From NCBI RefSeq assembly GCF_040054535.1, contig NC_090791.1:17282827-17346826 (forward strand): a DNA stretch of 64,000 bases, written 5' to 3'. The position numbers and the translations under genes are program-made. Position 1 is the first letter of the stretch, and every line of letters begins with the position of its first letter. The notes beneath the pieces are model-generated. The model did no database searches. It was not told the DNA's origin and saw only the letters and a program-made list of their open reading frames with translations. The DNA comes from Antennarius striatus. Lineage: Eukaryota > Chordata > Actinopteri > Lophiiformes > Antennariidae. Of the stretch, positions 24,219 to 36,549 are shown piece by piece.

Positions 24219-24518
24219 AGCCAATAACGTAACTTGAACCCATAATGTAATAATTTTCCCCGTTTTTGAATTGTAATAGAGCAATAACGTAATAACTGGC
24301 CAATAATGTAATAAAAGTCCTGAACCGACAATGTAATAACTTTTGTCTAGTAACATAAACAATAAAAATTAGGGGATAGGGATTACAATAATTTATTATG
24401 TTATTGGCCAAAAGTTATTAGGTTATTGGTTCAGGACCTTTATTACATTATTGACCTGTTTTTACGTTATTGGCCAATTTCATTTCAAAAACTATCATCT
24501 GTTTTTACGTTGTTGGCT
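24219..24518. mobile_element. Foldback (long inverted-repeat) element
   Basis: The left arm, clearest at 24281-24346, is matched in reverse complement by 24409-24474 with few mismatches. Weaker pairing extends to about 24219 and 24518 (AGCCAATAACGTAA against its complement). Within the arms a short motif (AATAACGTAATAA or AATAATGTAATAA) recurs several times. This is the structure of a foldback or MITE-type DNA element; no transposase is present. Confidence 0.7.
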
Positions 24519-27143
24519 TTAACAAAACATTTTGGGTTTTATTGTGGGTGTATAGTCTTCCTTGCTTTGCTCACAACCACGGCTCTGAACCCACCCTGAC
24601 TCTGGGTGGATGGAGCTCACAGTAGGTACATCTGAAGCTGAGCAGCGCCGCTGTCAACTCGGCTGCCTGTGTTTCCTTCTGGGAGCCAACAGTGTCAGGA
24701 GAGCTTTCTTGAGGACGACGAGCGAGCCAATTTTCCCATCCATGTCACATGTCCCACCTCAGCGTTTGGCTGCCTCTGCTCCCAGCACTATACTATACTC
24801 CCAGCACTATTCCGGGTTCGAGGAGCACGGTGACGGCAGGTACAGGAAGTCATCTGCTGCTGATTGGAAACGGATTTTTTTCCCGGAGGGACTTATAAGA
24901 GTGGCGGTCCTTTTCACCTCACGGGGTGAGGTGAAAAGGACAAATTCCATCCAGCTGGTATGCTGGTATCTCTACTGTGAGATTGTCACAGCTCTTAATG
25001 GAGTCAGTAAATGTCGAGTCTGCGGGGGGGAGGGCAGGGTGTACACTTTTTCTTTGAAGGGTTTCCTCTATTTGTGTATTTCAATCTTGTTTTTTTGCAG
25101 CTTCCATCTTGAATTTATTCTAGAAGAATAGAGTTAAATTCTTCCAACTTCTTACCTCCACCAAGGAGGTTACATTTTCATTTTTGATTGTTTTTCTTCT
25201 TGTTTGTTTGTAAAATATATCAATAAATAAACACAATTCAGTTTAAATTCAACTTTACAGGTGTTCCATGAAATTATTTTGATTAAATAATGCCATCCTA
25301 GATTAGTGCAAGTTTAAAACCAGTATATAGCCCGTTGTGATATGAAATGATATGAAATCCCTTGGTTATTGGTTGGGAACAGTAAAGTCAAAGTGAACCA
25401 GGTCTGTATTTGAAGTACATGAGTAAAAAAAAGGCTTGGTGGCATTTTAATTTTTTTGTGAGCAATGGGGACTGACAAAAACAACAACTTTTCCTAAGTT
25501 ATTGAGCCCACCATGACAGCGGAATTGACGCAACCGTAGACATCGAGGTGAATCCATATCAATGCAGATAAAGCAAGCGACAAGGTAACGAGCTGATATT
25601 TTCATTATTATTTATCAGGATATCATCTAAAATCATATCATCGTCATCGCATACTGAGGACGAGTTCCATGTGAACCCACCTGGGGGTGTAATTATCCCG
25701 GATTATTATCACGCGATGTACAAGGAGGATGAAAGTTTGGGCATCTAGCGACTCATCCCAGATGTCTTCATCTGAATCAAATTCTGACAGAGATATTCGA
25801 CTGGTTATAATGTCCTGCTTTGGTTTACTGTCAATGGGATTTTCCATTTTATGTTAGCATTGAGCTAGCTGCCATTCGTTACTGTTGGACTGTGTGGAGT
25901 TAATAACAGCTCTAGTTTATATTAATATGTCTTGTATTTACTAATGTATAAGGATCAGGGCCTGATATCCTGTTTTTGTATGTTTTATTTCAGTTTCACA
26001 GATCTTCTCAGTAAAATGACTTGTCTATCACTTTTGATATTGTTTACTTTTCGTGAGTGCCATGATCTCGTAATAATCTGGTCAAAAAAACATTTATATA
26101 ATATTTTGAGTAGCTCCAGACATTAATTTACTATCCACTAAACCTTTGGAATTCAGAATAAATACTATGGGTTGTCCGAAAATAATCTTACCTTCAAATC
26201 TTTTTTGGAAATCGTCCATGGTAAGTTTTTCGTAATGATGAATAACATATACTGTATGTCACTTAAAATAGAGTTTACTTTCTCTTTAATTTCCGTGATT
26301 ACAAGAGAAGTCAAACCTACCTTCCTCAAAACCTGGTGGAAGGTTGGAGGCTGGGCCAGAAAGACAAATATTAAGTCTTGATGCAGATTTTAAGAAAACA
26401 GGATTTGCTGCTGTACGCTGTGGAACGGCTGAAACGCAAAGTTAAAAAGAGACAAAATAAAAGATTTAAACATACAGACCAAAACGTATCTCCATATAAC
26501 TGATGCTAATATTACTCTGTGTCTGCTGATGTCACAATCAATAAATATGTGCTAACAGGAGCAAAATCAGATCAATACTTGATTCCATATTGATTAAACA
26601 GGGTGTGTATCTGAAACCTATTTATTGTTGTGGCAATTACAACAAACATATAATGGAATAACATCAGTGTTATTATTTAGGCAAGAATCTATATCCAGAA
26701 TGTTCCTGAACACCACGACAGTGTACAGAATGTAATGCTAACCTTACAATAAAGGGAGGTTAGGGTTAGAGTCTTTATATATATTATACAGTAATATACT
26801 AGTACAATAGTATAGTATAAATTGTGTGTACAGGGAAGGATTAAACCCACTATCAGACAATCAAACTGATGAGCAGCGCTAACAGAAGTGGGGAAAAGAG
26901 AGACTCCTCTTGGTTGGCGCCATAACTTGATCACCTACAAACAAGCAAACAGACAAACATCACAAGCTGTATACGATCACCTCAACCAGTCTCTGTTCTA
27001 ATGCAGGATTTATCATCTGTAGCAACAAGCAAAACCATTATACCCCCCCCCCCCCAAGTTAGAACTTAAATCTGCTTCTTGCAGATGGAGCTACTGTATA
27101 AGTGTCCATATTAGGGCAGAAATCCAGCTGAGGTAGAAAGGAT
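24519..27143. other. Intergenic; hairpin and weak ORFs only
   Basis: A 173-codon plus-strand frame (24610-25131) has no recognisable domain and contains a perfect 16-bp hairpin (24907-24941). A CCACCAAGGAGGTTACATTT motif near 25157 is a widespread fish repeat. A minus-strand frame (25644-25847) starts MENPIDSK and is rich in Ser/Asp/Glu (FDSDEDIWDE), recalling the acidic N terminus of piggyBac-type transposases, but no catalytic domain follows. A poly-C tract lies at 27043-27055. Confidence 0.45.

Positions 27144-27217
<74 letters not shown>
27144..27217. repeat. CA microsatellite
   Basis: About 37 CA units, 90 bases before a CT tract and just upstream of the GC-rich block. Confidence 0.95.
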
Positions 27218-27302
27218 TCTCTCTCTCTCAGCAGTGGTACCTGCTCAAACATCCTCCTCCCTCCCTCTGGACCAGAGCAACTGTAAACGCATCCTCAGGG
27301 AA

Positions 27303-27357
<55 letters not shown>

Positions 27358-27358
27358 A
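27303..27358. repeat. CT microsatellite
   Basis: About 27 CT units with one CCCT interruption. Pyrimidine tracts of this kind are common near fish promoters. Confidence 0.95.
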
Positions 27359-27806
27359 CGGACGCGCGCACACGAGTGCACGCGCACGCGCGCACGCGCA
27401 CAGTTATAGGAAGATCCCGGCCGAGACGCGTCCAGTGATCAGGGGAGCGCGCACGGACCGGCTCGTTAACTTATCCTCCTCCTCTCTCCCCCCCCATCCA
27501 TCATTCACACCGGACTACCGCGTCGGGAGGCGCCCCCCCAGCCCCTCACACGGCACCAGGCTGATCGTCATCGTCGCTTTACTTCGCAGATTGCGGATTT
27601 CTGATCGCTTCCAGCGGTGCGGATTTGCGCGCCTCGCCTCCCTGAGATCATCCAAGTCTGCGCTAAAGTCTGCTGCTGTCCGTGGCATAGCCGGAGAGAA
27701 TCCCGTGTCCGTGGGTCGTTCCAGCTGTTTTCTCTGCCCCCACTTCGGTGTGACTACACCGGTCAGACTTGGAGAGAGCAACAGCCTCCAGAGGCGCGTC
27801 AGTGAG
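27359..27806 (+). promoter_or_regulatory. gng13: GC-rich promoter and probable non-coding first exon of gng13
   Basis: Dense CpGs (GACGCGCGCAC, CACGCGCACGCGCGCACGCG, CCGAGACGCGTCC, GAGCGCGCACGG) then a donor, GAG then GTAAGA, at 27806-27807. The next plausible plus-strand acceptor joined to coding sequence is at 36521 in front of the gng13 start, so this is probably the gng13 leader, with an intron of about 8.7 kb. Open frames through this block start in the microsatellite and lack conserved sequence, so I do not call them genes. It could instead belong to an unrecognised non-coding RNA. Confidence 0.45.
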
Positions 27807-29910
27807 GTAAGAGACGCGTCTGGACCGACCCTGAGGTGAGAACGCGTCTGTAATAACCTCACCTCCAACTCAGACATTATGAACAGACAGGCCCACACCA
27901 TGCAAAACAATTTAGACACCATCAGCTGTTCATTCTAGGTGTGTTTCACAAAGTGCACCAACCCTGGGTGGAGGATTCCACACTGGCCGCCTCCAGCCTC
28001 CATCCACCCAGCCTAATACTGGGCTAAACCGAACCCACGAATATTACATAAAACTTTCTCCTCTGCTTCATCCTCCTCTTCTAGCTCTCTCTTCTTGTCC
28101 TCCTCTGCTCCCTTCTGACTCTAGATCGGTAGGGAATGGGATGTCTTCTCCCTCCTCCACCTCTGAGTTCAGTATTAAAGGAGAATGAGAGAGGAGACAT
28201 GAGTTAAAGCCCTGGGTTTGACCAGGCTTCTTAATGGATGTCAAATAAACCACTTAAATATTCCAATATGTAATAATATCTATAAATGCTGATGAAACAT
28301 GGCTGTGATGCTTGTAGTTTGTTGTGCGTCTATTAGTCTTTTCTGTCATTCTCATGCAGTCACTGTCTGGTTGGTTGTCTCTGGAGTTTTTATTTATTGC
28401 AGTATTTTTTGCATCAGTTAACACTTTGTCTTTGTGTCTGTTTGCAGTCATTTCACTCGTCTTTGTTTTGCATCATCAACTGAATTGTGTCTGTGTTGTC
28501 ATGTATAGTTGTCTAGTTTTCCTTCATAATCATTTGGTGTCTCTTTATTTTTTATGGTTGTATTTTGGTGCTTTTGCATTTTTTTTTTTGCACTTGTGTT
28601 GCCTCTGCTCACCTTTGTAACCTGTCATTTTTAATCATTTTACTGCCATTTTTGTGCTTTTCTGTAGTCGCCTTATGTCGTTCTGTACATATTTTTGTCG
28701 TCATGTCGTGTTTTCGTAAATTTTGCATCATTTTGTGATCAGTTTGCTTTTTTTTTTATCAACCTCTGACATCTTTTTGTGCTCATCGATTGATTGTATA
28801 ACAGGAAATGTGTCCTGCCGTATACTGCAGATAGAGTTTCCAGATGGTTTGTTCAGCAATCCATCCCTCTGGCCCCGCCCTTGTCTCCTCCTAGTTCTCC
28901 CTGTGGCCCCACCCACAGAATTGTTAGTAATAATCACACCTCCATTAGTGAATATGGCCTAAATGTGACACAGAGTCGTTCCACCCAGACCAGTTGGGCC
29001 CTATTGAACCCGGGTGATTGATGGAACACCTCTGACTAATGGCTGTGATGGTGTGACGGTCGGTCGCTGGACTGGCCCCCCAGTAACACCAGAGTTCATT
29101 GAAGTGCCAAACGGGTCGGCTGGCTGCGAAAGCCCAAACATAATTTCTCAGCGCCTGGCATTTATTATCCTCAGCAGCATCTCCTCAATTTAACAGCAAG
29201 GAGCCTTTTCTGTGCTCTCAGCTGGTCAGGAGAGATCTGCCTGTTCTTTCTATTTTTAGTCTCTATTTACAATGCAGCAGCTATAGAGGCAAGATGAATC
29301 TCTCACTCTGGTTCCTTTCATCTGTCGCGTTTCTCTCCTTCTGGATTAGCCTCTTCTTTGTTTCTTGCCTCACCTGTTTCACTTGGACTTCTTCCATTCA
29401 CCTTCGGCGAGCTCGTACTGTACGTCTCCCACAGTGGAGCCGGAGGGAACCGTTCAGGCATTAACCATTAGCAGCAGCTCACCTCAGACCGCCACCTGCT
29501 CCGCTGACGCGCCCACAGACAGTTCACTGCTGGTTGGGGACGTGAAAGTGATGGAGACGGGGTTAGAGGTTAATCTCTGGATGCTTTTGACCCAAATCAC
29601 CATGCGACCTACATACCATCCCCTAAAACAAACACCCCACAGACCTCATCACACACGCACCAAACATATCCTTAAAATGCAGCCCCCACACTAATACACA
29701 ATAGCTTTTTGGAAGCAGGTTGCACTTTGTCTGACAACTCATCCACTCAGCCCAGTAAGTTATTCATTACTTTTAATTGTGACTGGATTTAGCATAAATT
29801 TACTGAACTGCAGAAGAGATTTGATCAACTGTTACTGGCGCGTTCTTCATCTTTCTGGGGCTTGAGGACAGACTTGAGGCAAACAAATCCAGATCAACTG
29901 AGATTGATCG

Positions 29911-30130
29911 ATGATCAATCAATCAATCAATCAATCAATCAAATTTGATTTATATAGCGCCAAATCAAAACAGAAGTTACCTGATGGCACTTTCCTTCTA
30001 GAGCTGTCTGAACCAGTCTCTGTCTGGTTGCAGAAGCCCAACAGATTCACCCCTGCCTTCACCACTGACCTCACCCTAACACCACACACAGGTGCTCCCA
30101 GCTCAACCAGCATCTATTTCACACAAGAAG
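29911..30130 (-). repeat. Interspersed retroelement with ATCA tail, minus orientation
   Basis: An ATCA tail (about 29913-29941), then AAATTTGATTTATATAGCGCC and AAATCAAAACAGAAGTTACC, the standard 3' end of a common teleost non-LTR element family. The far end is not defined by the sequence. Confidence 0.65.
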
Positions 30131-30286
30131 TCCCTGGAATGGGAGCAGGAAACAAAGTCATGCTGTTCTCCATTAGGTGGTTTACCTCTTGGACAAGACT
30201 GAAATATCTCCACAATCACTGGATATGTTGCCCGAAAAATTTTGCATAACAGTTCATGAAGTTAAATAATTATTGGCGTCATATTT

Positions 30287-30322
<36 letters not shown>

Positions 30323-30350
30323 CTTTATTAATCCCGGAGGAAATTGCTTA
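30287..30350. repeat. GATA tetranucleotide repeat plus retroelement end motif
   Basis: About nine GATA units followed by CTTTATTAATCCCGGAGGAAATT. The second part recurs in variant form near 32062, 43127, 46113 and 57930, so the GATA run is probably the tail of an interspersed element. Confidence 0.7.
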
Positions 30351-33300
30351 TATACTTTTCCACCTAAGAATGAATCTAACACAAAGCAGCAAACTCAGAG
30401 CTGTGGATGTAGTTGTTGGTACACGAGGATGGAGAGTTTTCAAGGATTTACTTGATCTACTGTCACTCCTTCATTGTTTCTGCACATTTGTCGTGCCTTC
30501 CTTGAGTTATGCCCCCAACATTACAGATCTGTTTCAGCAGAGGCCTTCTGCTGCACAGTGCTGTTCTCCTGTTTATTCTAAATGCATTAATATTAATATA
30601 TTTTAAGTAAAGTAATATTCCAAGTAAAGCTCACATGCTAAGAAGTAGTTGAAGTATATCAGATAAACTGTTTTCAAGGTAGGCGAATTAAAGGTAGGGA
30701 AAGACAGTCCAACGCTACACTCAGTGCTCCAATGCAGAGACGTACTTCTTGTTAACCTTGCTGCAACGCTAAATTATTGTCTTTCCACACTGAATCTATG
30801 CAAAAGCACATGGATAAAGAACACATCAACAGGGAAGCTGAGTTTCTTCAAGCCACAGCCAATGCATATGCTTAAAATGCTTAATACATACTGCAAAGCC
30901 TTTGGGTCTTCTCGTGATGGCAGATTGAAACTTGTTTATACCTCTTCAGGCCAACACGGAATCCTGTAAGGAAGCCATGTGACAGTAAGCAGACAAGGCT
31001 TGATGAGGCCGGTTTATAACAAATGACATCATAAATTTGCCAGAATGTTTTCATTATTTAGACAATCGCCTTTAAATGTGACTGCTGGTTTTGGCTAACT
31101 TAGTTTTTTGAGGATTTATCACCAACAAACTTTTGCGGACGTGACTAACTCCTGGATGTTACCACGAAGAGAAAGAGAGATTGCTAATACATGGAGTAAT
31201 ATATGAACTGTTTTGTGAAAATGAAACAAAGAGCACTTAGGAACTAGACATCTGTGGAGGACAGCAGGAGACAGACAGAAAACAGACATCACTGAACGAT
31301 GAATGGAAGCAAGGGAGAATTCTGGGAAACCCGCTTCCAGCCAACATGATTGTTCCAAACCTCTCAGTGTTAGATTTCAATAAGCTATATGGCAGCATTT
31401 CTGTCATTTAGATTATTAGGAAAATATTCCCATTGCGTGCCTAAAGCATAAAGCCTGGTTTTAATTAGCTTTTACTGTACATGAAGAAGATTCATGAGTG
31501 GATATTGAGCAAATAACAGGCAGACTCATTTGAGAAGCCGAGTGGGACAAGGTAAATGATGGACAGATAAGAGAGAACATACTTAGATGACAAATATGTG
31601 GAGTAAATTACAGGCTTTATAAAGCATGCAAACAGCAGCCAGCTGCACTAGATTGGGTTACAATATTTGCTCATGACATGCAGAATAAACCGAACAGATG
31701 CCAAAGCTGCATCTTACTCTGTATGAACAATCTATTTGGTTAACATGGGCGTAGAAAGGCAGGCGGCAGAGCATCCCGGAGCTTCCTCCTCCTTGCACCC
31801 CCCCCCCATTGGAACGAAGGGAAGACAAAAAAAAGAGAGGGAGTTTCAAACCATTCATTGATTGGATCAGACACAGATTCCTTCTTGTTTACCACAGAGA
31901 CTCAAGAAGCAGTTCAGGGAAGACAGGGTGGTGGGTCAGATTCCATCAGGACCACCATCACAAACATACACGCAAACCAAGGACACTACATATATGTAAA
32001 TATGAAACATGTGGAAAGATTTGATCAAATCTTCATGAAAATCTGAAAAGATAAATAATTTCCCTCAAGGGACTAATAAATTTGATTTAATCTTAATGTT
32101 TAATCTTAAAACCTATCGATTCATTTGTGTACTTGACAGAAAGAGCAAAAATGTTTTGGGATGTTGAAAAAATTGGGGGGAAAAATTTACTATAGTCACT
32201 CCAAAATTGCTACCCCAAATCAATACCGACAGACAGAAATCCTGTCGGGTATCGTTTTGCACAATCCGGCTAACAGAAACAAAAATTAACACGTGTGAAA
32301 ACAGTAACAAATGAAGTTACTGGAATATTCTGCTTTTTATGTGTCTCTAAAAACTATGAGGAAAACACAATGTCTGGTCTTCTAAATGGATTTCGTCCTG
32401 TCCCTCACAATGTCCACACGGAAAGTAAAAAGTTACCTTTATGGTTATTTTAATAATTTCTAGGCATTTCTTCCCTCACATTTAACAATTTTGTTGCATA
32501 TAACCCTACATGGTACTCACGTCATGGGACGTAAACCTTTAGCTGATGTCAAAATGTTGCAATTTGTTCAGCGCCTTCAACAAGATATTTTGACACTACT
32601 TTCTGAAATAAGAAACCAAACTCTATGAGTTTGTGTTAAGATTTAGTAAAAAAACCCCAACAGAACCTTATTCAAAGTCCCATTGCATTTTGTAGCTAAG
32701 CTAAAAGTCTATTATGTTCGGTGTTACAGAATGAAATGATGACTGCAGAGTCAATAAGACCGGCAGACCAACCAACTATTAGCTTTATTAGCTGAAAATG
32801 CCATCTCCAATGCTAATTTTTAGACCTCAAATCAATGATGTTTTCTTTATCACACTGAAAGACTGGGCTATAATTACATAAGCTCATGTTAAATTGATAT
32901 CTGTTCCTAAGGTCGTTTCAAACCACGGTACATCTGTCTTTCAGACAAATAGCGACAGAGACTGAAGCAGAGTAAAAGGTTGAGACCAGACAAATTGGAG
33001 GAAAGATGAAAAAGGCAGCAAGAAAACAGAGACACTAGCGGAAAGGAGGAGACAGGAGAGGAGGCAGAGGCTGGGAAACAGATGGATAGAGCACACAAAG
33101 AAGAGGGAAAGTGGGGAAAGAAGAGAGGGCAGTGAAGGAGATGGTGGGTGAAAGAGTAGAAAGAGGAAAGCATTCAATCCTCCTGCCGTCTGGAGGATGC
33201 TGCTGAAACCTGATCCCGGCCCGGAACTGGCCATCTCCGCCTCTCTGTATCAGACTAATAACGCTGACACCGGTTTAAACGCCATCCAGTTGACCATCCA

Positions 33301-33869
33301 GCTACAAACTTTTCTTTATCTCTCCCTTTTGTATCTTTATTATGAAACTAAACCCACCGGTGATCGCCTTCAAGCAGCGGGATCGATCTTCTCATAACCC
33401 CGAGCGGGAAGAGAATAAGTGTATCTCAGAGATGTGCAACTTTTCATTGAACAGGCAGATTTTACACTGTAGTCCATGTATGGATTGAATTAATGATGAC
33501 AGCGAGGACGTGCAGATTAATTAATGCATGTCTTACCACCCCTGTTGATCGTTTTATCACCCCGTAGCTCCGTGTTTCTGACTGCCTCGTCAAATCGAGA
33601 CAAAACTGATTCTGGCTGTGTTTTGTATACACCATTAGCACCCTGAGTATTTGTTGAAGTAGGTGTTGAATTCAGAGCTGCTATTTCCTGCCTCACATTG
33701 CCCCCACACTCACTAAACTGTCATAAAGGACAATTGCATAATATCAAGTGTTATGCAAAAAAAACACACAAAAAAAACCCCCATTGTTGTTTCTGTGCTG
33801 AAACACCTCAGTGAGATCGATTCGAGTGCAGACGAGACGAACGCTCACCTAAATCCTCAAATGACTCCC

Positions 33870-33985
33870 ACACACACATGCACACACACAGACACACACA
33901 CACACATGCATGCTCGTGCACACACATGCACACACACACATGCACACGCACCCTTGAGGGTACATGAACAGACGTACACACACTA
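33870..33985. repeat. Imperfect CA-rich microsatellite
   Basis: CACACA runs broken by ATGCA, CAGACA and CTCGTGCA interruptions. Confidence 0.85.
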
Positions 33986-34645
33986 GAGGGAAAGTGTAGT
34001 GTCGGGGGGGTAGAGTGGACTCAGAGCGTGGGAGTGGAGAGAAAGAGAGGGAGGAATGGAAAAAGGAAAAGACGCAGTGGAAGAAAACACAGACTGGTGC
34101 TGCAGAGCGCTGACCTGTGGCACGTTTGGCTTTTCCAGCTGTAGTATCCTGAGCGTTCAGACATACCGACCACTACACAGACATCTCACAAAAGCTGTTG
34201 AAGCATATCAGGATAGAAGATTTTTGTACATTGTGCACATTGCAAATGAACCATAAATGTGTGTGAACCTCAAAGGGTTAAATCAGTTCTTCTAATATAC
34301 TGTCAGTATAGTTAAAAACTGTTGGCCGTCATGTCTTTCACTTGACATTTGAGACTGGAATGAGTCGACTCAGCTCAATGTGTTAGGCAGCTTGAGTTAA
34401 TAAATGTTTAGCCTACCTTAGCATAAAGACTGTCGACACGGGGGGGGGGGGCAGCTAGCCTCTAAAGCGGCTCCAAAACTCACTGATATTCATAATGTAT
34501 CTTCCAGAGTCTTCTGTCCATTGAGGGTATACACGACACGGAATTCACCATTTGTGTGGTCACCTTTTGCCTTCTTGCCTGCTGCAGTTCTCCCTTCTTT
34601 GTTTACGTCGTTTGTCGACGATGCTGCTTCTACCTGCCGTAATCG

Positions 34646-34746
<101 letters not shown>

Positions 34747-35439
34747 TTGTCCTTGGTGGGCAATCTGTCTTCCCATCATGTTAGCCCCAATTTTAAGATG
34801 TTTCTTGATACTCTCCAACCACTTGCAGGCAGCTGTGCAGACACCCCCACCGAGGTCCTGGGTGAGCTTCAGGTCCTGTTCCTGTAACTTTTGTTGTTGA
34901 GGTACAACATGGGATGTTGTACTGATGAACAATTTGATTTCCTGTTCGACTGTCAGTCACGGTTTTCCCTCCCTACCGCTGTCAGCTTTGTTTTAGCCGT
35001 GGTCCAAATACACTGTCTTTCTCCAGTAAATGTCTAACTGTTGCTTGGAGGAGTTCCACTACTCCCACTACACCTGTTTACTATTTCATGCTGAACAAGA
35101 AAAGCGCTTGTAACTGGCTGCCTGTTGTCACTTTGGATGAGTAGGTGTCTCATACAGGAAGTGATAATGGAGAGTGAAACGGGACGGTGAAAAGCGATCT
35201 TTGAGAGAGGTGTGTTGTCCTGTAAATGCGGTCACTGGGCTAGCTTTACTGGTCTTTAGTGTGTCTTTTATTTGGCCATTAATATATTGAGAAACAGGCA
35301 GCGAGGAACCAAATGACAAATATGGTGATGGGAGGAGGAGAAGGTGGTGATAATGTAGTCAATGTACACGAAAGCCAGTAAAGCAAAGGTACAGAGGTCA
35401 TGTAATGCATCATGACATGCGGATGGATAGTTTTGTCTG

Positions 35440-35742
35440 TTTCTTTGGGATCATAACTATAACCATATTGACGCTGACTCTATCTGGCCGATCTACCACT
35501 CTCTCTCTGTCTCTCTTTCTCTTACCCTGTCCTTATCTTCCTTTTATTTCTTTTCCACCCAACCGGTCAAGGCAGATGGCCGCCCAAAAGAGTCTGGGTC
35601 CTGCCCAGAGTTTCTTCCTCAATGAGGAAGTTTTCCCCGCCACTGTCGCTTATGCTTGCTCTGGGAGGTTCAGGGGATTTTCCCATCTGTTAGAACGCTT
35701 TGAAATGTCTGTTGCCAAGATTAAGCACTATATAAATAAAAC

Positions 35743-35774
<32 letters not shown>

Positions 35775-35775
35775 C

Positions 35776-35819
<44 letters not shown>

Positions 35820-35822
35820 AGA
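35440..35822 (+). repeat. Interspersed retroelement with TTGA tail, plus orientation
   Basis: The second copy of the element at 14018-14345. Shared sequence includes ATAACTATAACCATATTGAC (opposite strand of the first copy), AACCGGTCAAGGCAGATGGC, AAGAGTCTGGGTCCTGCC and AAGATTAAGCACTATATAAA, ending in a long GATT/TTGA tail (about 35742-35820). The two copies let its consensus be drawn; neither encodes a protein. Confidence 0.8.
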
Positions 35823-36549
35823 CATCCGTCATGTCTTGCTTGAATTGTAGCCCCAAACATTTCTCCTTGCGTGTTTTCAGGTCCGTCCGGATGTTATGAA
35901 CCCAGAGAAGGACGTACGTGTCTTTAACATAGAGAATGAATGGGTAGGGCATTGCTCTGAGGTGGAGTAGGACGGCATTCACATCACTGAGGGAAGGCTC
36001 GCGTTGGGACACTGCTGTAAATAGGATGGGGGAGGGGGAGCAAATAGGAAGAATTGGGACATGTTGTCCTTTCTCTTCTTTTTGGACATAAAAGAAAAAG
36101 AGATGTTCTCTTTTCTCTTCCTCCAGGTACGGAATATAAAAGTATACACTCATAAATCTAGATATGGAAGGAACAAATTACAATACTCAATTTTGTCATC
36201 AAAATTTGTATCTGTTCAAAAATGATGAAAGCAGTTTCCTTGGGCTTAAACGTGTAGCCCCCGAGGGTACAATGACATCCTGGCAGCTGACGGTGTCCTG
36301 TCGTGTTAAGTGGGTCTGCCAGTTCTGGCAGCACTGGTTTGTGCTGAATTTAACAGCCCCTATTTGCCCTCCCTGTTAGTGGAATCACTAAGGAGTTATA
36401 AATCAGACGGGCTTTGTCGTGTTCTTGCTGCAGGGCACGGTTGCATTGAATGTGTCTGCCGTTTATTCAACAGCGCCCTGTACTGAATACATATAAATGT
36501 GGCCTTCCTGCTGTGCACAGGTAGAGAAGCCCTACATCGAGCTGCAACC

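Noticed and set aside
27234..27839. 201-codon plus-strand frame over the GC-rich block
   Set aside because: It starts beside a microsatellite, runs through CT repeats and ends past a consensus donor; no conserved sequence, so treated as leader and promoter.
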